Assembly: GCF_000427425.1 (NCBI RefSeq)
Contig: NZ_KE386494.1
Location: 849,608 to 913,607 of the forward strand
From: Caldanaerobius polysaccharolyticus DSM 13641
GTDB taxonomy: Bacteria; Bacillota; Thermoanaerobacteria; Thermoanaerobacterales; Caldanaerobiaceae
Length of the DNA stretch: 64,000 bases
Reading direction: 5' to 3'
Every line of letters begins with the position of its first letter. The stretch's first letter is position 1. A program made the position numbers and the translations under genes. Positions 15,763 to 25,824 of this stretch are shown here, piece after piece. The notes under the pieces were generated by a model, which saw only the letters and a list, made by a program, of their open reading frames with translations, did not search any database and was not told the origin of the DNA.

Positions 15763-18290
15763 CTCACCATCACCACATACCCTGTACTTCCATCCCGCAC
15801 CACAAATACCTCATCCCCTGCTACAATATCGCTTAAATCAGCAGGCCTGCCGTTTTTGACAATAACGCCTTTGCTCACATTTACGCTGTCAATACCGCTC
15901 TGGTACCATGATTCGCTATGCTCGCTGTAATCCCTGGCATCCTCCAGGTTTAACACCTTATTGCCTTCGTCCACCGAAGCCACCCTGGCCACAGTAAGTC
16001 TGTCACTCCATTGGCTTGCTGTAATGCCTTTGTTTCCTACCACGTTTACAGCTATAGCGTTTTTGTTACCATCAGTGACCGCGTATGTAAAACAGCTCCT
16101 AAGGTCTACATTGGAATCCATATACCTCATGGACGTAAAATCCTTGAGGTCAATGGACCTACCGGGTACAGAGGTGTTGTCCATAATAATGGTATCTTCA
16201 TTTAAATACATATATTCGCTCCCCACCCATTCCCATTGGTTATTTTCCAGTTCCTGTGCCTTGGTGAGCTTAAATCTATCGCTGTATATGCCGTCGTATT
16301 CTTTACTGTTTTCCAGGCGTTCATTCATTATTTTACCCCTAAACACCTGATAAGGAGGCCATTGGGGGGTTTGTACCAGGACAATGCGCGCTGTGCTGTT
16401 ATCTCCGTCTTTAGAGGCTATAACCAAAAGGTCCTGCCCTTTTGTAAGCCCCTCAGCTGGCATCAATCTGCTGGCGTTTATCACGGCGGTGGAATCATCG
16501 TATACGAGCCCATTATTGCCTACGGTCATTTTCCTCGCCGCGTAGTCAATGCCATCCAAAGGGTATTCGTATATATACTCGTAACCGTTAAAGGCATTTA
16601 CATACCCTACTTCGGGACCTTCGTAGCCCTGGATCAGGATAACGTACGCTCTCAAGGACCTGTAGCCGCTTAAATTATCAGGATCTACTTTGCTGCCGTT
16701 TACATATAGCCTGGCATCATCTGAGATGCTGTAGGCTGCATAGCCTGTGTCATAGACCCATTGACCGTTTTTGTACTGCTGTACATCTGATATGGCCAAC
16801 TTTCCATTAGAATACCCTTCTAGATTCCCTTTTATTATGGCGTCCACACTGCCATAGCTGTTTTGAACGGCAATTTTTGAAGGATAGCCGTAATAAATAG
16901 AGTCAAAATACAAGACCACATTATCCCCATCTAAAATGTCCTGTACGCTGCCGGTCCTTTCAGGTAACGAAACGGGTACATCGTCGTAAACAGTGTATTT
17001 TTTTATTGTGCCATCTGAGGTCAAAATGTTTATGGTATATTCGTCCCCGTCCCTTGCGATATTTAAAACCTGTCCATATACCCTTATGCTGCCTGGATCT
17101 ACATAACCCGGGGCGCCCTCGTCCATGTAAATCGATATGCTCTTGACCTGCCCGTTTACCACTTTTAGACTCACCGACTGGCCGTACTTGAGGTCGTCAA
17201 TGCTGCCAGGCAGGCCGTTTACGTCCACAGGGGTGTACTGATTGAGGATATACGTCCTGCTGTCGCCATCCAGTTCCTCTACAGTCAGGCGATCAAAAGA
17301 TACATCTGTCACCACTCCTTCCACCTGTTGGGCATCGGATTTACTGTTTGCTGCCTGGGCAAACAAAACATTATTCCCTTTGACGTAATAGACAATGCCA
17401 TCACCGCTTTTAAGGGACAACGCCAACCCTACGCTGTTTCCCCTCAATACCGGCACATCGTATCCGCTCTGTACCTCCAGTGTAGCCATAGACCCGTCAT
17501 CGTTTTCCACGTAATAATCCCTGACAGGCGCGTCATTAACGTATCTAACAGATACATCAGTTATAACTCCGCTTTTGACTGTAATACCGCTCACCTTTGA
17601 ACAATAGGGCAAAAGGAGAAAAACCATGCTGGCCAGCTCATTTCTTTTAAGGGAGGCAGTAGGCCTGAAGCTTATAGAGTTACCCGAAAAGCTTCCTTTG
17701 ATAGCCCCAATGCGCACCAATGGCTCTATATAAGGAAGGTAATCGGCATTTATTTCCCTCCAGTCGTCAAAGGCGTACACAGCCCCCTGCTGCGTACCGT
17801 AAACAGGTTGTACACCGGACAGCTTGCCCAACCAGTACGCCACTACCTGTCTCTGAGCAGGAGCTGTCCAGTCTATGGAAGCATCAGTTTTGGAAAGTAT
17901 GCCTTTACTTAAGGCGTAATCCACATAGGCATATGCCCACGGATCTGCATTTACATTCACCGTAGCTTTTTTGCCGTTGCTGAGGGTGGCAGCGTATCTC
18001 TGAACATTTTCCTCCTGCCCTGCCGCCCTTAATGCCACTGCTAAAGCTTCCTCATAGGTAAGAATCCTATCAGGGTAAAACTTACTGCCTGACCCTCTGA
18101 AAATAGAAAGGGCGGTGAGAGCTTTTATGGGTTTTTCCGCCCAATTGCCCTTAATATCCTCAAAGGAAGACAGCTTGGCCAAGTACGGAGCCTGCTGAGT
18201 ACCATAATAAACATCATTCTGGGCATTAGCCGTATTTACTTGCAGGGACACAAGCAACGCAATCAGCAGTATTTTTAAAAGTTTTTTCAT
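15759..18290 (-). CDS. Secreted S-layer-homology protein (N-terminal SLH domains, large beta region)
   Basis: 843 residues. Signal peptide (about 1-23), then SLH-type repeats from about residue 37 (FEDIKGNWAEKPIKALTAL) to about 225, the second and third degenerate. The remaining 600 residues are beta-rich, with recurring short units of the type G-V-V/I-T-D-V-S and R-x-Y-x-L/V that resemble tandem small beta-barrels; no catalytic motif was recognised. Stop and start codons overlap by 4 bases with both neighbours, so translation of the three genes is coupled. It is probably a wall-anchored partner of the TIG-repeat protein encoded upstream. Confidence 0.75.
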   Translation of the reverse strand: MKKLLKILLIALLVSLQVNTANAQNDVYYGTQQAPYLAKLSSFEDIKGNWAEKPIKALTALSIFRGSGSKFYPDRILTYEEALAVALRAAGQEENVQRYAATLSNGKKATVNVNADPWAYAYVDYALSKGILSKTDASIDWTAPAQRQVVAYWLGKLSGVQPVYGTQQGAVYAFDDWREINADYLPYIEPLVRIGAIKGSFSGNSISFRPTASLKRNELASMVFLLLPYCSKVSGITVKSGVITDVSVRYVNDAPVRDYYVENDDGSMATLEVQSGYDVPVLRGNSVGLALSLKSGDGIVYYVKGNNVLFAQAANSKSDAQQVEGVVTDVSFDRLTVEELDGDSRTYILNQYTPVDVNGLPGSIDDLKYGQSVSLKVVNGQVKSISIYMDEGAPGYVDPGSIRVYGQVLNIARDGDEYTINILTSDGTIKKYTVYDDVPVSLPERTGSVQDILDGDNVVLYFDSIYYGYPSKIAVQNSYGSVDAIIKGNLEGYSNGKLAISDVQQYKNGQWVYDTGYAAYSISDDARLYVNGSKVDPDNLSGYRSLRAYVILIQGYEGPEVGYVNAFNGYEYIYEYPLDGIDYAARKMTVGNNGLVYDDSTAVINASRLMPAEGLTKGQDLLVIASKDGDNSTARIVLVQTPQWPPYQVFRGKIMNERLENSKEYDGIYSDRFKLTKAQELENNQWEWVGSEYMYLNEDTIIMDNTSVPGRSIDLKDFTSMRYMDSNVDLRSCFTYAVTDGNKNAIAVNVVGNKGITASQWSDRLTVARVASVDEGNKVLNLEDARDYSEHSESWYQSGIDSVNVSKGVIVKNGRPADLSDIVAGDEVFVVRDGSTGYVVMVR

Positions 18291-21200
18291 CTTTTCACCT
18301 CGCTAAAAAGGGCAAACCTGCCTGTTTCGCTTCTGCTGATTATAACACTATCCCATTGAACATAGCCCGTAGTCTTTAACCATCGGTCTAAACCAGGATT
18401 GTAATAGTACATCTGTACTGACCTTATATCTATCAAAGGATCATAATCTAAGGCCATGCTGTAATTCATCACCACACCATCGTCTACGTATTTTTCGCTG
18501 CCTTTTTGCACGTATATATTTACGTCGTACACATCGCTTACCAGCTTATAGCCTTTGCCCATGGCTATGCTCGCTCTCTCCTTTACATCTCCGCCCATCC
18601 TGTTTATCTCTAAAACCACATAGTCCGCATCCACCTGAGGAGAACCTATCTTTTTCCCTATATTACTGGTATTAAAGCTTATATCGCCACCACTAAACCG
18701 CACATCAAAACTCTTGTTCTGCCCTTTAAGCCCCCATGGTATATTTAAAACGTATTTATTGATTCCCTTATACATCGAACCCGTGAGGTCTACAGCCGTA
18801 CTGCCTTTTATCCCTAACGTCACGATAACCTTATTACCGCTGACCATTATAGAATTACTATAAGATTTACTTTGATTCTCATCTTGCTCTTCATCTTCCA
18901 TGCCATAAGTTTTAACACGGCAGGTTTCTTCACCCGACACTCCGCTGGCATTTATAGCTCTGAGCCTGAAGCTGTAAGTGGTACCGGGGGAAAGCCCCCT
19001 GACATAATAGGTAGTCACAGAAGCGTCTAGAGAGGTTATAAATATCCATTGGGACTGGGTGTTGTTTCCGTTTTTTAGGTATAACTCGTATTTTAATGCC
19101 CCTTTTACTTTGTCCCACCACAACTTTACCGTAGTGCCGCTTTGTGCCTTGGCAGAAAAATTCTTCGGTGTTTCTGGATTGGTCACGATATACTCATACC
19201 CATTTTTCAGCGTGGCTTCAGAGCCATCGGGATTTCTCACCGTCACGTCCACCCATCCTTCCCTGCCCGGAGGCGTTATGACCGAAATGGCAGTGTTGTC
19301 GTCCATGACCTGAGGATTTGATGCCTCAACGCCGTCAAAGTAAACCGTGGCTCCCATCTGAAATCCCGACCCGTATACGATCACTCTATCCCCGCCATTG
19401 GTGGAGCCCGAATCGGGAGCAACTTTTGAGACCACAGGATTAGAGGCTGTAGCAAGGTACTTAAAGGCATTGGGCATATAAGCGCTGCCGCCGTCGCCGT
19501 TATCCACCATTATATCTACCCACTTATCTGCATAATCCTGGGGTACCTGAGGAGAGAACACCACTAGATACGTATCATCGTCGGCGTGCTGTATAATAGT
19601 AGCCTGTCTGCCTCCAAAATACACCTTCGCCGTCTTTCTGAGGTCTCTTCCGTATATAGTCACCCTGGTACCTCCATTTACTGAACCAGATACCGGGGTT
19701 ACCGACGATATAACAGGGTCACTGAGAGGGGCCACTGCCTTTACAGTCCCGGTAGCGGTACCGCCGTCAGGGTTTACCACTTCTATCACCTTATTCCCTT
19801 GGCTTTTAAGAGGAGGAATAGTTACTACTATAGTAGATGCATCCAGCACTGTTACACTGTTGTCATTAGGGTCATCAGGATTAGAGGGTAACTTTATGAC
19901 ATCAGCCCCATCGTGTACTTTTACTACGCTCATTATAGTCTTGCCGTCACTTCCCGTACGCCTCATGGTAAAGTTGCTACCCTTTATTATAACCGTATCG
20001 CCTTTGACTGATATCACTTGAGGTATTATATCTGAAATAGTGGGCTTGGACTGGGTATATGTGTAGCCGCCTTTGAGCACCGCTACGCCTCCGCCCTTAT
20101 CGCCGCTAGCGGGGTTTACCAGCGTCACATCCACGCTTTTAGCAGCAGGGTACGCCGGCGTGGTGACCTCTAGGGTATATTCGTCGATGTATGCAACCTT
20201 GTCGGCCTTTACACCCCCAAAGTAGACATCGGGGGCATGATATACCGTAGAGCCATTAACATCCACCGCTACCCTCCTGAAATCCCTGCCCTTCACGGTA
20301 ACCACATCTCCACCCATCGTAGAACCTTTGTTGGGGCTTATAGAGGTTATTACCGGATTGCTATCCGGTACAGCGTACTTGTATTTATATTCCCACGTAT
20401 CGTTGCCACCGTCGTAATTTACCACCATTACGTCGGCATCTCCAGCACCCTGTTTAGATGGAGGGACTATTACGCTTATGCTCTGCAGTCCATCGGCATC
20501 TACCCGGGAAAAATCAAAATCCGAAATCTGTGCCTTTTCGCCGTTGAAGTACACCTCTACCCCGTCCTTAAAGTTTTTACCCTTTATAACCGCAATATTG
20601 CCGCCGCTTACCGGTCCTATAGGAGGTATTACATCCTGTATATCAGGAAGCGTATCCTGGGAAGGAGTGAGGTATTGAAATTTCACAGGTGAATAAGCAA
20701 TAGAGCCGTCGGGGTTCTCTACCGCTACGTCATAAGCAACAGGTTCAGGCATCTGTGGCATTTTAAACTTAATCAGGCTATTGTCTACTACGTATACATC
20801 TCCTTGGGGCACCGTTACATCTCCTACCCGCACCACAGACTGGGGCAAGATGATATTGCCGTTACTGTCTTTAGCCTCTTTTACAAAATCTTTACCCCTG
20901 ATGTAAACCCAGGTGCCCGCTGTACCATGATCAGGAGCCATTTCGTCAATGGCAGGACTGGTCTCAACCCTCACGTACTCAAACCCTTGACCTTTTCCAG
21001 CGTCGTAGTATGTAACTGTAGCTCCAGTATCCAGGTCCACCACTTGCACAGGCTTTAAACCCGGGGTACCAGGTGGGGTTACAGCCTTTATCTGCCCTTG
21101 ATCCAGGCGGGTTATGCCTGTAGCTGGTTTGCCGTCTATCGTGACCATCAACCTAAGGCCAAAATTCGCGCCCTTTATTGTAACAGCAGTACCCCCTTCT

Positions 21201-23728
21201 ATAGGGCCTTTTGACGGGGTAACCGAATCAATTGTCATCTCTTTGTCAGGCTTTTTAAAAATAAACGCATCTGCTGCTATCACATGGGCACCGGTGGACA
21301 CATCTCTGTAACTTTCATCGTAATCGGGATTTATAACCTCTATATCGTGGTAACCCACTGCATCTGAACTTATGGCCACTTGTAATTGAGTCCCAAAAGA
21401 AGTACCTCTCCCGTCCACCACATTTCCGCTATCGTCGGTAACACATATAGGCGTATAATCGCTGTACACATCTGAAGCCACAGTGCCATCCGGGTTGTAT
21501 TCCCTGTAATGCACCCTCACTCTAGGCATCCTGCCGTACGGCGTATCGTTCGGCACTACGTAAAATTCACTGCCCTTTATAGTCACGTACACGGCTTTAC
21601 CCGCTTCCCCTACAGAAGGGGTTATAGAGGAGATCTTAGGAGCCGTCTGGTAAGTGAATATACAGGCGGGATCTGTGGTATCGCTGGTACCCCCTTCGGT
21701 ATTTACGATCTTAACAGGAACTTTTCCGATAGACTTAGAAGGAGGTACGACAACCACCACCGTAGATCTGATAATTTTATACACATCATCTAAAACCGCG
21801 TCAATAGACTTAACCTGGGCCTGAATGCTTCCAAAATACACTTTAGCTCCATCTCTTATATCGTATCCTTTTATGGTGACAGCGTATCCGCCTTCCCTGG
21901 AACCTACAGGGGGAGTAATCTCAGTTATGCGAGGCTGGGTAAGATCAGGCTTTAGCATAAACCCCGATTTTACATACTGCTCTGTGAGGTCCAGGAGCTT
22001 TTTGCCTTGATCGTCCTGGATAATCGTATGGGTGGTCAAGATCACATCTGCAGGGGTATCCTGTCTGGGATCCAGGGTAAAAGGAGGCATCTCAGCGGTG
22101 ATGGTCTGTACGCCGTTGTCGTCGCCGTCGATACCCGTAATGACCGCATTATTTCCTATGTTAAGCTTGATTCGCTTTTCAATGCTCACATTGTCATTGT
22201 CGTAATATCTCCCTATAGCTTTTACGATGTACTCGTCGGTATTGTTGTCGTAGGATGTGTATACCGATCCAGTCACCGTGAACTTATCCACGTTAAAGTT
22301 CTTGATATTCCGGCCCTGGACGTTGACAGTCCTAGAACCGGTGGTCTCCCTCATCTCCATAGGATAGACTGTGCTTATGGTAAGTTGATTGCCCACCGTC
22401 AAATAGGTGAAGCCGCCAGCATAGGAGTACGACGTGCCGTCCAGCGGATTGTAGAGTATGATGTCTTTAGGACCTGGGTTTTCACCTGATGGCAATTGAG
22501 GTATCTGTACCCGTACGGTAGAATAGGCGTCCTGCCCTGGAAGTAATGGAAGCTTCTGGGCCAGGTGTTTGTTGGAACCATCTTTAAGGTACTGATCCAG
22601 CATATCGGCTTCGCCTACAAATACTTGAAGGGAATCCACAAACCCCGAACCGGTTATGGTGACCACTGTTCCACCTGAGACAGGACCTGCATTGGGCTCT
22701 ACTTTTGTTATGCTGAGCCCCGGTGGTGTCTGAATGACCGCAAATTCCCCCTTTAATGTCACCCTGGTTCCACCAAAATCAGCCTCTCCCCCTTCGTAAT
22801 CAGTAGAGCCTGCCTGGCTTATGACAATATCCTTTACCCCAGGATCCATTCCCACCGGTACTGTAAACACTACCGTCTGCCCGTTTTTTACGGTATAGCT
22901 GTCAGCAGATAGCCTGGTATTGGATATGGCAATCATCTGGATGTTTTCAAAATTATCGCCAGTAATGGTAACCTGCTGCCCTGGATAGGCTTTAGATTTA
23001 TCCAGATAATATATATACGGCGTCACATTGTACTTAAAACTTTTTGTATCCTGTCCGCCGTCGTTGTTTATGACGGTTATATCCTTCACATCGCCGCTCA
23101 TCACGTTTACAGGGGTCTTTACCACTATTTTCTCGCTGTCGGCATAAAGCAATTGAACCTCCGGATCGCCATTGCTATCCCTTTTAATGGAAGAAAGGGA
23201 TCCTATTTTTACTTCCTTTAAATCAAAATTCTTGCCCTCTACCACGGTTTGCAACACCTTGTTGTTACCAATTATGCGGCCATTAGCATCCCTTACAAAA
23301 GTAGTCTCTACGTTCTGATAAATATTTGTTATAACAGGATCCGTGGAAATCACAGGACCGGCTATGTACTTAAACCGCACGATATCTGATATAAAGCCAG
23401 CAGAGGAAGCTTTCACGACTAAATAGGCGTCTCCCGTATATCCACTAGCTTCCGGCACTTTAACCAGGATCTTATCCGGCGCCACATTGATATCTTTACT
23501 GTCAACAACTATGCTGTTAGAACCGTAAGTGACAGTTATGGTGGTATTGGAATCAAACTGCTTGCCGTTTAAAGCCGTCAAAACCACATATCCACCGCTG
23601 TCTGCGGAAACCGTACTGGGGCTCATAGAAATATCGCCTGTTGACGCTGTGACAACCTGCGGTCGTATAATGCTTATGGCCGACATAATAATCAATGCGC
23701 TCAATAAAAAAGACAAAAATCTCTTCAA
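18287..23728 (-). CDS. Giant secreted IPT/TIG-repeat surface protein with a fibronectin III domain
   Basis: 1813 residues, TTG start with a GGGGG site. A signal peptide (about 1-29) is followed by roughly a dozen IPT/TIG immunoglobulin-like repeats to about residue 1510. Each has the I-x-x-V/I-x-P-x-x-G pattern, a Gly-Gly pair, V-T-I-x-G and V-Y-F-G-G. Next is one fibronectin type III domain (about 1515-1605) and a C-terminal beta domain of about 200 residues. There is no SLH, LPXTG or membrane anchor, so retention may depend on the two SLH proteins that follow, to which it is coupled by a 4-base overlap. IPT/TIG repeats are common in extended adhesins and polysaccharide-binding proteins. The ligand cannot be deduced. 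Confidence 0.8.
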   Translation of the reverse strand: MKRFLSFLLSALIIMSAISIIRPQVVTASTGDISMSPSTVSADSGGYVVLTALNGKQFDSNTTITVTYGSNSIVVDSKDINVAPDKILVKVPEASGYTGDAYLVVKASSAGFISDIVRFKYIAGPVISTDPVITNIYQNVETTFVRDANGRIIGNNKVLQTVVEGKNFDLKEVKIGSLSSIKRDSNGDPEVQLLYADSEKIVVKTPVNVMSGDVKDITVINNDGGQDTKSFKYNVTPYIYYLDKSKAYPGQQVTITGDNFENIQMIAISNTRLSADSYTVKNGQTVVFTVPVGMDPGVKDIVISQAGSTDYEGGEADFGGTRVTLKGEFAVIQTPPGLSITKVEPNAGPVSGGTVVTITGSGFVDSLQVFVGEADMLDQYLKDGSNKHLAQKLPLLPGQDAYSTVRVQIPQLPSGENPGPKDIILYNPLDGTSYSYAGGFTYLTVGNQLTISTVYPMEMRETTGSRTVNVQGRNIKNFNVDKFTVTGSVYTSYDNNTDEYIVKAIGRYYDNDNVSIEKRIKLNIGNNAVITGIDGDDNGVQTITAEMPPFTLDPRQDTPADVILTTHTIIQDDQGKKLLDLTEQYVKSGFMLKPDLTQPRITEITPPVGSREGGYAVTIKGYDIRDGAKVYFGSIQAQVKSIDAVLDDVYKIIRSTVVVVVPPSKSIGKVPVKIVNTEGGTSDTTDPACIFTYQTAPKISSITPSVGEAGKAVYVTIKGSEFYVVPNDTPYGRMPRVRVHYREYNPDGTVASDVYSDYTPICVTDDSGNVVDGRGTSFGTQLQVAISSDAVGYHDIEVINPDYDESYRDVSTGAHVIAADAFIFKKPDKEMTIDSVTPSKGPIEGGTAVTIKGANFGLRLMVTIDGKPATGITRLDQGQIKAVTPPGTPGLKPVQVVDLDTGATVTYYDAGKGQGFEYVRVETSPAIDEMAPDHGTAGTWVYIRGKDFVKEAKDSNGNIILPQSVVRVGDVTVPQGDVYVVDNSLIKFKMPQMPEPVAYDVAVENPDGSIAYSPVKFQYLTPSQDTLPDIQDVIPPIGPVSGGNIAVIKGKNFKDGVEVYFNGEKAQISDFDFSRVDADGLQSISVIVPPSKQGAGDADVMVVNYDGGNDTWEYKYKYAVPDSNPVITSISPNKGSTMGGDVVTVKGRDFRRVAVDVNGSTVYHAPDVYFGGVKADKVAYIDEYTLEVTTPAYPAAKSVDVTLVNPASGDKGGGVAVLKGGYTYTQSKPTISDIIPQVISVKGDTVIIKGSNFTMRRTGSDGKTIMSVVKVHDGADVIKLPSNPDDPNDNSVTVLDASTIVVTIPPLKSQGNKVIEVVNPDGGTATGTVKAVAPLSDPVISSVTPVSGSVNGGTRVTIYGRDLRKTAKVYFGGRQATIIQHADDDTYLVVFSPQVPQDYADKWVDIMVDNGDGGSAYMPNAFKYLATASNPVVSKVAPDSGSTNGGDRVIVYGSGFQMGATVYFDGVEASNPQVMDDNTAISVITPPGREGWVDVTVRNPDGSEATLKNGYEYIVTNPETPKNFSAKAQSGTTVKLWWDKVKGALKYELYLKNGNNTQSQWIFITSLDASVTTYYVRGLSPGTTYSFRLRAINASGVSGEETCRVKTYGMEDEEQDENQSKSYSNSIMVSGNKVIVTLGIKGSTAVDLTGSMYKGINKYVLNIPWGLKGQNKSFDVRFSGGDISFNTSNIGKKIGSPQVDADYVVLEINRMGGDVKERASIAMGKGYKLVSDVYDVNIYVQKGSEKYVDDGVVMNYSMALDYDPLIDIRSVQMYYYNPGLDRWLKTTGYVQWDSVIISRSETGRFALFSEVKR

Positions 23729-23781
23729 TTTTTACGACCCCCTGTAGTTTATACTTCATATGTATATATCGACCCCATGGA

Positions 23782-24465
23782 TCACTTCTTTAGAGAAAGA
23801 CAGCCGATACAAGGCATGGCATTCAGCGGACATTTATCGCAGACAGGGTTCTTTAAAGTGCAGTACTCCTTGCCCAACGCCACAATCAGAGCATGGTATT
23901 CGTTAAACATTTTGACATCTGACGGCAGGTTGGACATAAAGAAATCCTGCATATCCTGGTAACCTTCATCCTCTTTAAAAAACCCCATTCGATGAAAAAT
24001 TCTCCTGGTGTAAGCATCCACTACAAATATGGGCTTTTGAGCTGCGTAAAGGATTATGGAGTCAGCAGTTTCTCGGCCAATGCCCTTTATGCTCAACAGC
24101 TCTGACCTCAGATCGGTTGTATTCTTATCTAAAAGTTTTAAGATGTCGCCTCCGTAATTTTCCTTTATATAAGCGCAAAACCTCTTGAGCTTATCGGCTT
24201 TCTGGTTATAATAAAGCGTAGGCTTTATAAGTTGTGCCAGTTTATCCCTTTCTATCCCGGCTATACCTTCAACGGTGAGAAGTCCCTGCTTTTTAAGGTT
24301 GTCTATTGCTACTTCTACGTTTTTCCACGAAACGCTCTGAGTGAGTATAGCGCCCACAATTATTTCAAATTTTGATTCCCCTGGCCACCAATGCTGTGGC
24401 CCAAAAAAGCGATAAAGTCTATCGTAAATTGCAATAAGTTCTTCTCTCACATTTTTATTCCACAT
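23782..24465 (-). CDS. Endonuclease III-like HhH-GPD base-excision glycosylase (MagIII-like)
   Basis: 227 residues. A helix-hairpin-helix (IKGIGRETADSI) is followed by the HhH-GPD catalytic Asp (Asp150) and a C-terminal iron-sulfur cluster with Cys202, 209, 212 and 219. In endonuclease III the Schiff-base Lys lies 18 residues before the Asp; here that place is Glu132. This matches the MagIII-type 3-methyladenine glycosylases and argues against AP-lyase activity. The protein should therefore be a monofunctional DNA glycosylase whose substrate may be an alkylated base. It lies between murA and the TIG operon, apparently in its own unit after the murA terminator. Confidence 0.75.
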   Translation of the reverse strand: MWNKNVREELIAIYDRLYRFFGPQHWWPGESKFEIIVGAILTQSVSWKNVEVAIDNLKKQGLLTVEGIAGIERDKLAQLIKPTLYYNQKADKLKRFCAYIKENYGGDILKLLDKNTTDLRSELLSIKGIGRETADSIILYAAQKPIFVVDAYTRRIFHRMGFFKEDEGYQDMQDFFMSNLPSDVKMFNEYHALIVALGKEYCTLKNPVCDKCPLNAMPCIGCLSLKK

Positions 24466-24522
24466 AAAGCCAAATGCGCCCCCACCACTATTTTAAACCA
24501 AGGGTGGTATTCAAGCAATATA

Positions 24523-24553
24523 AAAAGCAGAGCTTTAAGTTAAAAGCCCTGCA
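24523..24553 (-). terminator. Rho-independent terminator after murA
   Basis: On the minus strand a GC-containing stem of about 10 pairs (GCAGGGCTTT with AAAGCTCTGC, one mismatch) and a short loop are followed by TTTTTATA. It begins 4 bases after the murA stop. Confidence 0.7.
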
Positions 24554-24556
24554 TAA

Positions 24557-25810
24557 CTATTGAACACGAGTTATAATTGCTCCCAGCCCTTTAAGTTTTT
24601 CTTCAAACCTCTCATAGCCGCGGTCTATATGGAAAACATCGCTAATCTCCGATACCCCCTCAGCCACAAGTCCCGCTAACACCAAAGCCGCACCAGCTCT
24701 TAAATCCGTGGCTTTTACCTGGGCTCCTGTCAGCCGCGGCACCCCCTCTACAATAGCGCTGCGGCCTTCGATCTTAATCTTTGCCCCCATCCTCTTTAAC
24801 TCTTCTACGTGCAAAAACCTGTTCTCAAACACTGTTTCAATGATGACGCTGTTGCCTTTAGCCACGCTCATCAAAGCCATAAAAGGTGCCTGCATGTCCG
24901 TAGGAAAACCGGGATAAGGAAGCGTCTTTACGTCTGTAGCCTTAAAGCACTCTTTGCCTTTAACCCTCACGGAACTGCCGTAGGGCATTACCTCTATCCC
25001 AGCTTCCTTTAACTTGGCCGTAATTGATACTACATGGTCCATGATGACATTGTCGATTATTATATCGCCACCGGTGATAGCCGCTGCTATCATAAAAGTC
25101 CCTACCTCTATGCGGTCAGGAATCACCGTATGTTCTGCAGACCCCAGTTGCTTTACGCCCTCTATCCTTATAGTGTCGGTACCTGCGCCTTTTATCCTGG
25201 CCCCCATTTTATTTAGAAAATTGGCCAGGTCTACAATCTCAGGCTCCTCTGCGGCATTCTCAATCACGGTCTGCCCTTCTGCCAGGCACGCTGCCATCAT
25301 TATGTTCTCAGTAGCCCCTACGCTGGGAAAATCCAGGTAAATCGTAGCCCCTCTCAGTTTTTTCGCTTTTGCCTCTATATAACCGCGCTCCTGAGTTATT
25401 TCTGTCCCCAAGGCGGAAAAGCCTTTAAGGTGGAGGTCCACAGGCCTTACACCTATATTACAGCCCCCTGGCATGTACATCCTGGCTTTTCCCTTCTTGG
25501 CCAGAAGAGGACCCATGACCAGGAAAGACGCCCTCATTCGTTTAACCAGATCATTAGGGGCCTCGCAGGACCATATTGCTGGAGTCGTTATTTCAACAAC
25601 GCCTTTATCCTCTTGTTGTACCTTGCTTCCTATTGCGCCAAGCACGTCCTTCATTACCACTACATCTTCCAGTTCAGGTATCTCCTTAATCGTAACAGTC
25701 CCTTCACTCATCAGAGATGCCGCCATAATGGGTAACACAGAGTTCTTGGCACCGCTCACCTTTACTCTGCCTTTTAACGGTGGGCTTTTCTCTACTAATA
25801 ATCTGGCCAC
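24557..25810 (-). CDS. murA: UDP-N-acetylglucosamine 1-carboxyvinyltransferase
   Basis: About 417 residues. The EPSP-synthase-like fold is shown by the N-terminal KVSGAKNSVLP, the catalytic loop PGGCNIGVRPVD with the active-site Cys (the residue targeted by fosfomycin), and the C-terminal DLRAGAALVLAGL. MurA transfers enolpyruvate from PEP to UDP-GlcNAc, the first committed step of peptidoglycan synthesis. I take the GTG giving MARLLVEKS, since AAGGAG lies 9 bases upstream; a TTG six codons earlier overlaps the ywmB stop. The ywmB-murA pairing matches Bacillus, where spoIID follows directly; here about 10 kb separates them. Confidence 0.93.
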   Translation of the reverse strand: MARLLVEKSPPLKGRVKVSGAKNSVLPIMAASLMSEGTVTIKEIPELEDVVVMKDVLGAIGSKVQQEDKGVVEITTPAIWSCEAPNDLVKRMRASFLVMGPLLAKKGKARMYMPGGCNIGVRPVDLHLKGFSALGTEITQERGYIEAKAKKLRGATIYLDFPSVGATENIMMAACLAEGQTVIENAAEEPEIVDLANFLNKMGARIKGAGTDTIRIEGVKQLGSAEHTVIPDRIEVGTFMIAAAITGGDIIIDNVIMDHVVSITAKLKEAGIEVMPYGSSVRVKGKECFKATDVKTLPYPGFPTDMQAPFMALMSVAKGNSVIIETVFENRFLHVEELKRMGAKIKIEGRSAIVEGVPRLTGAQVKATDLRAGAALVLAGLVAEGVSEISDVFHIDRGYERFEEKLKGLGAIITRVQ

Positions 25811-25824
25811 ACCTCTCAACTCCT

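Noticed and set aside
20237-20692. A plus-strand open frame inside the TIG-repeat gene
   Set aside because: It is a shadow of the repetitive minus-strand coding sequence, with no ribosome site and an implausible composition.
18287-23728. The repeated units of the TIG gene as DNA-level tandem repeats
   Set aside because: Similarity is at the protein level only. The nucleotide copies have diverged too far for a recent tandem expansion.
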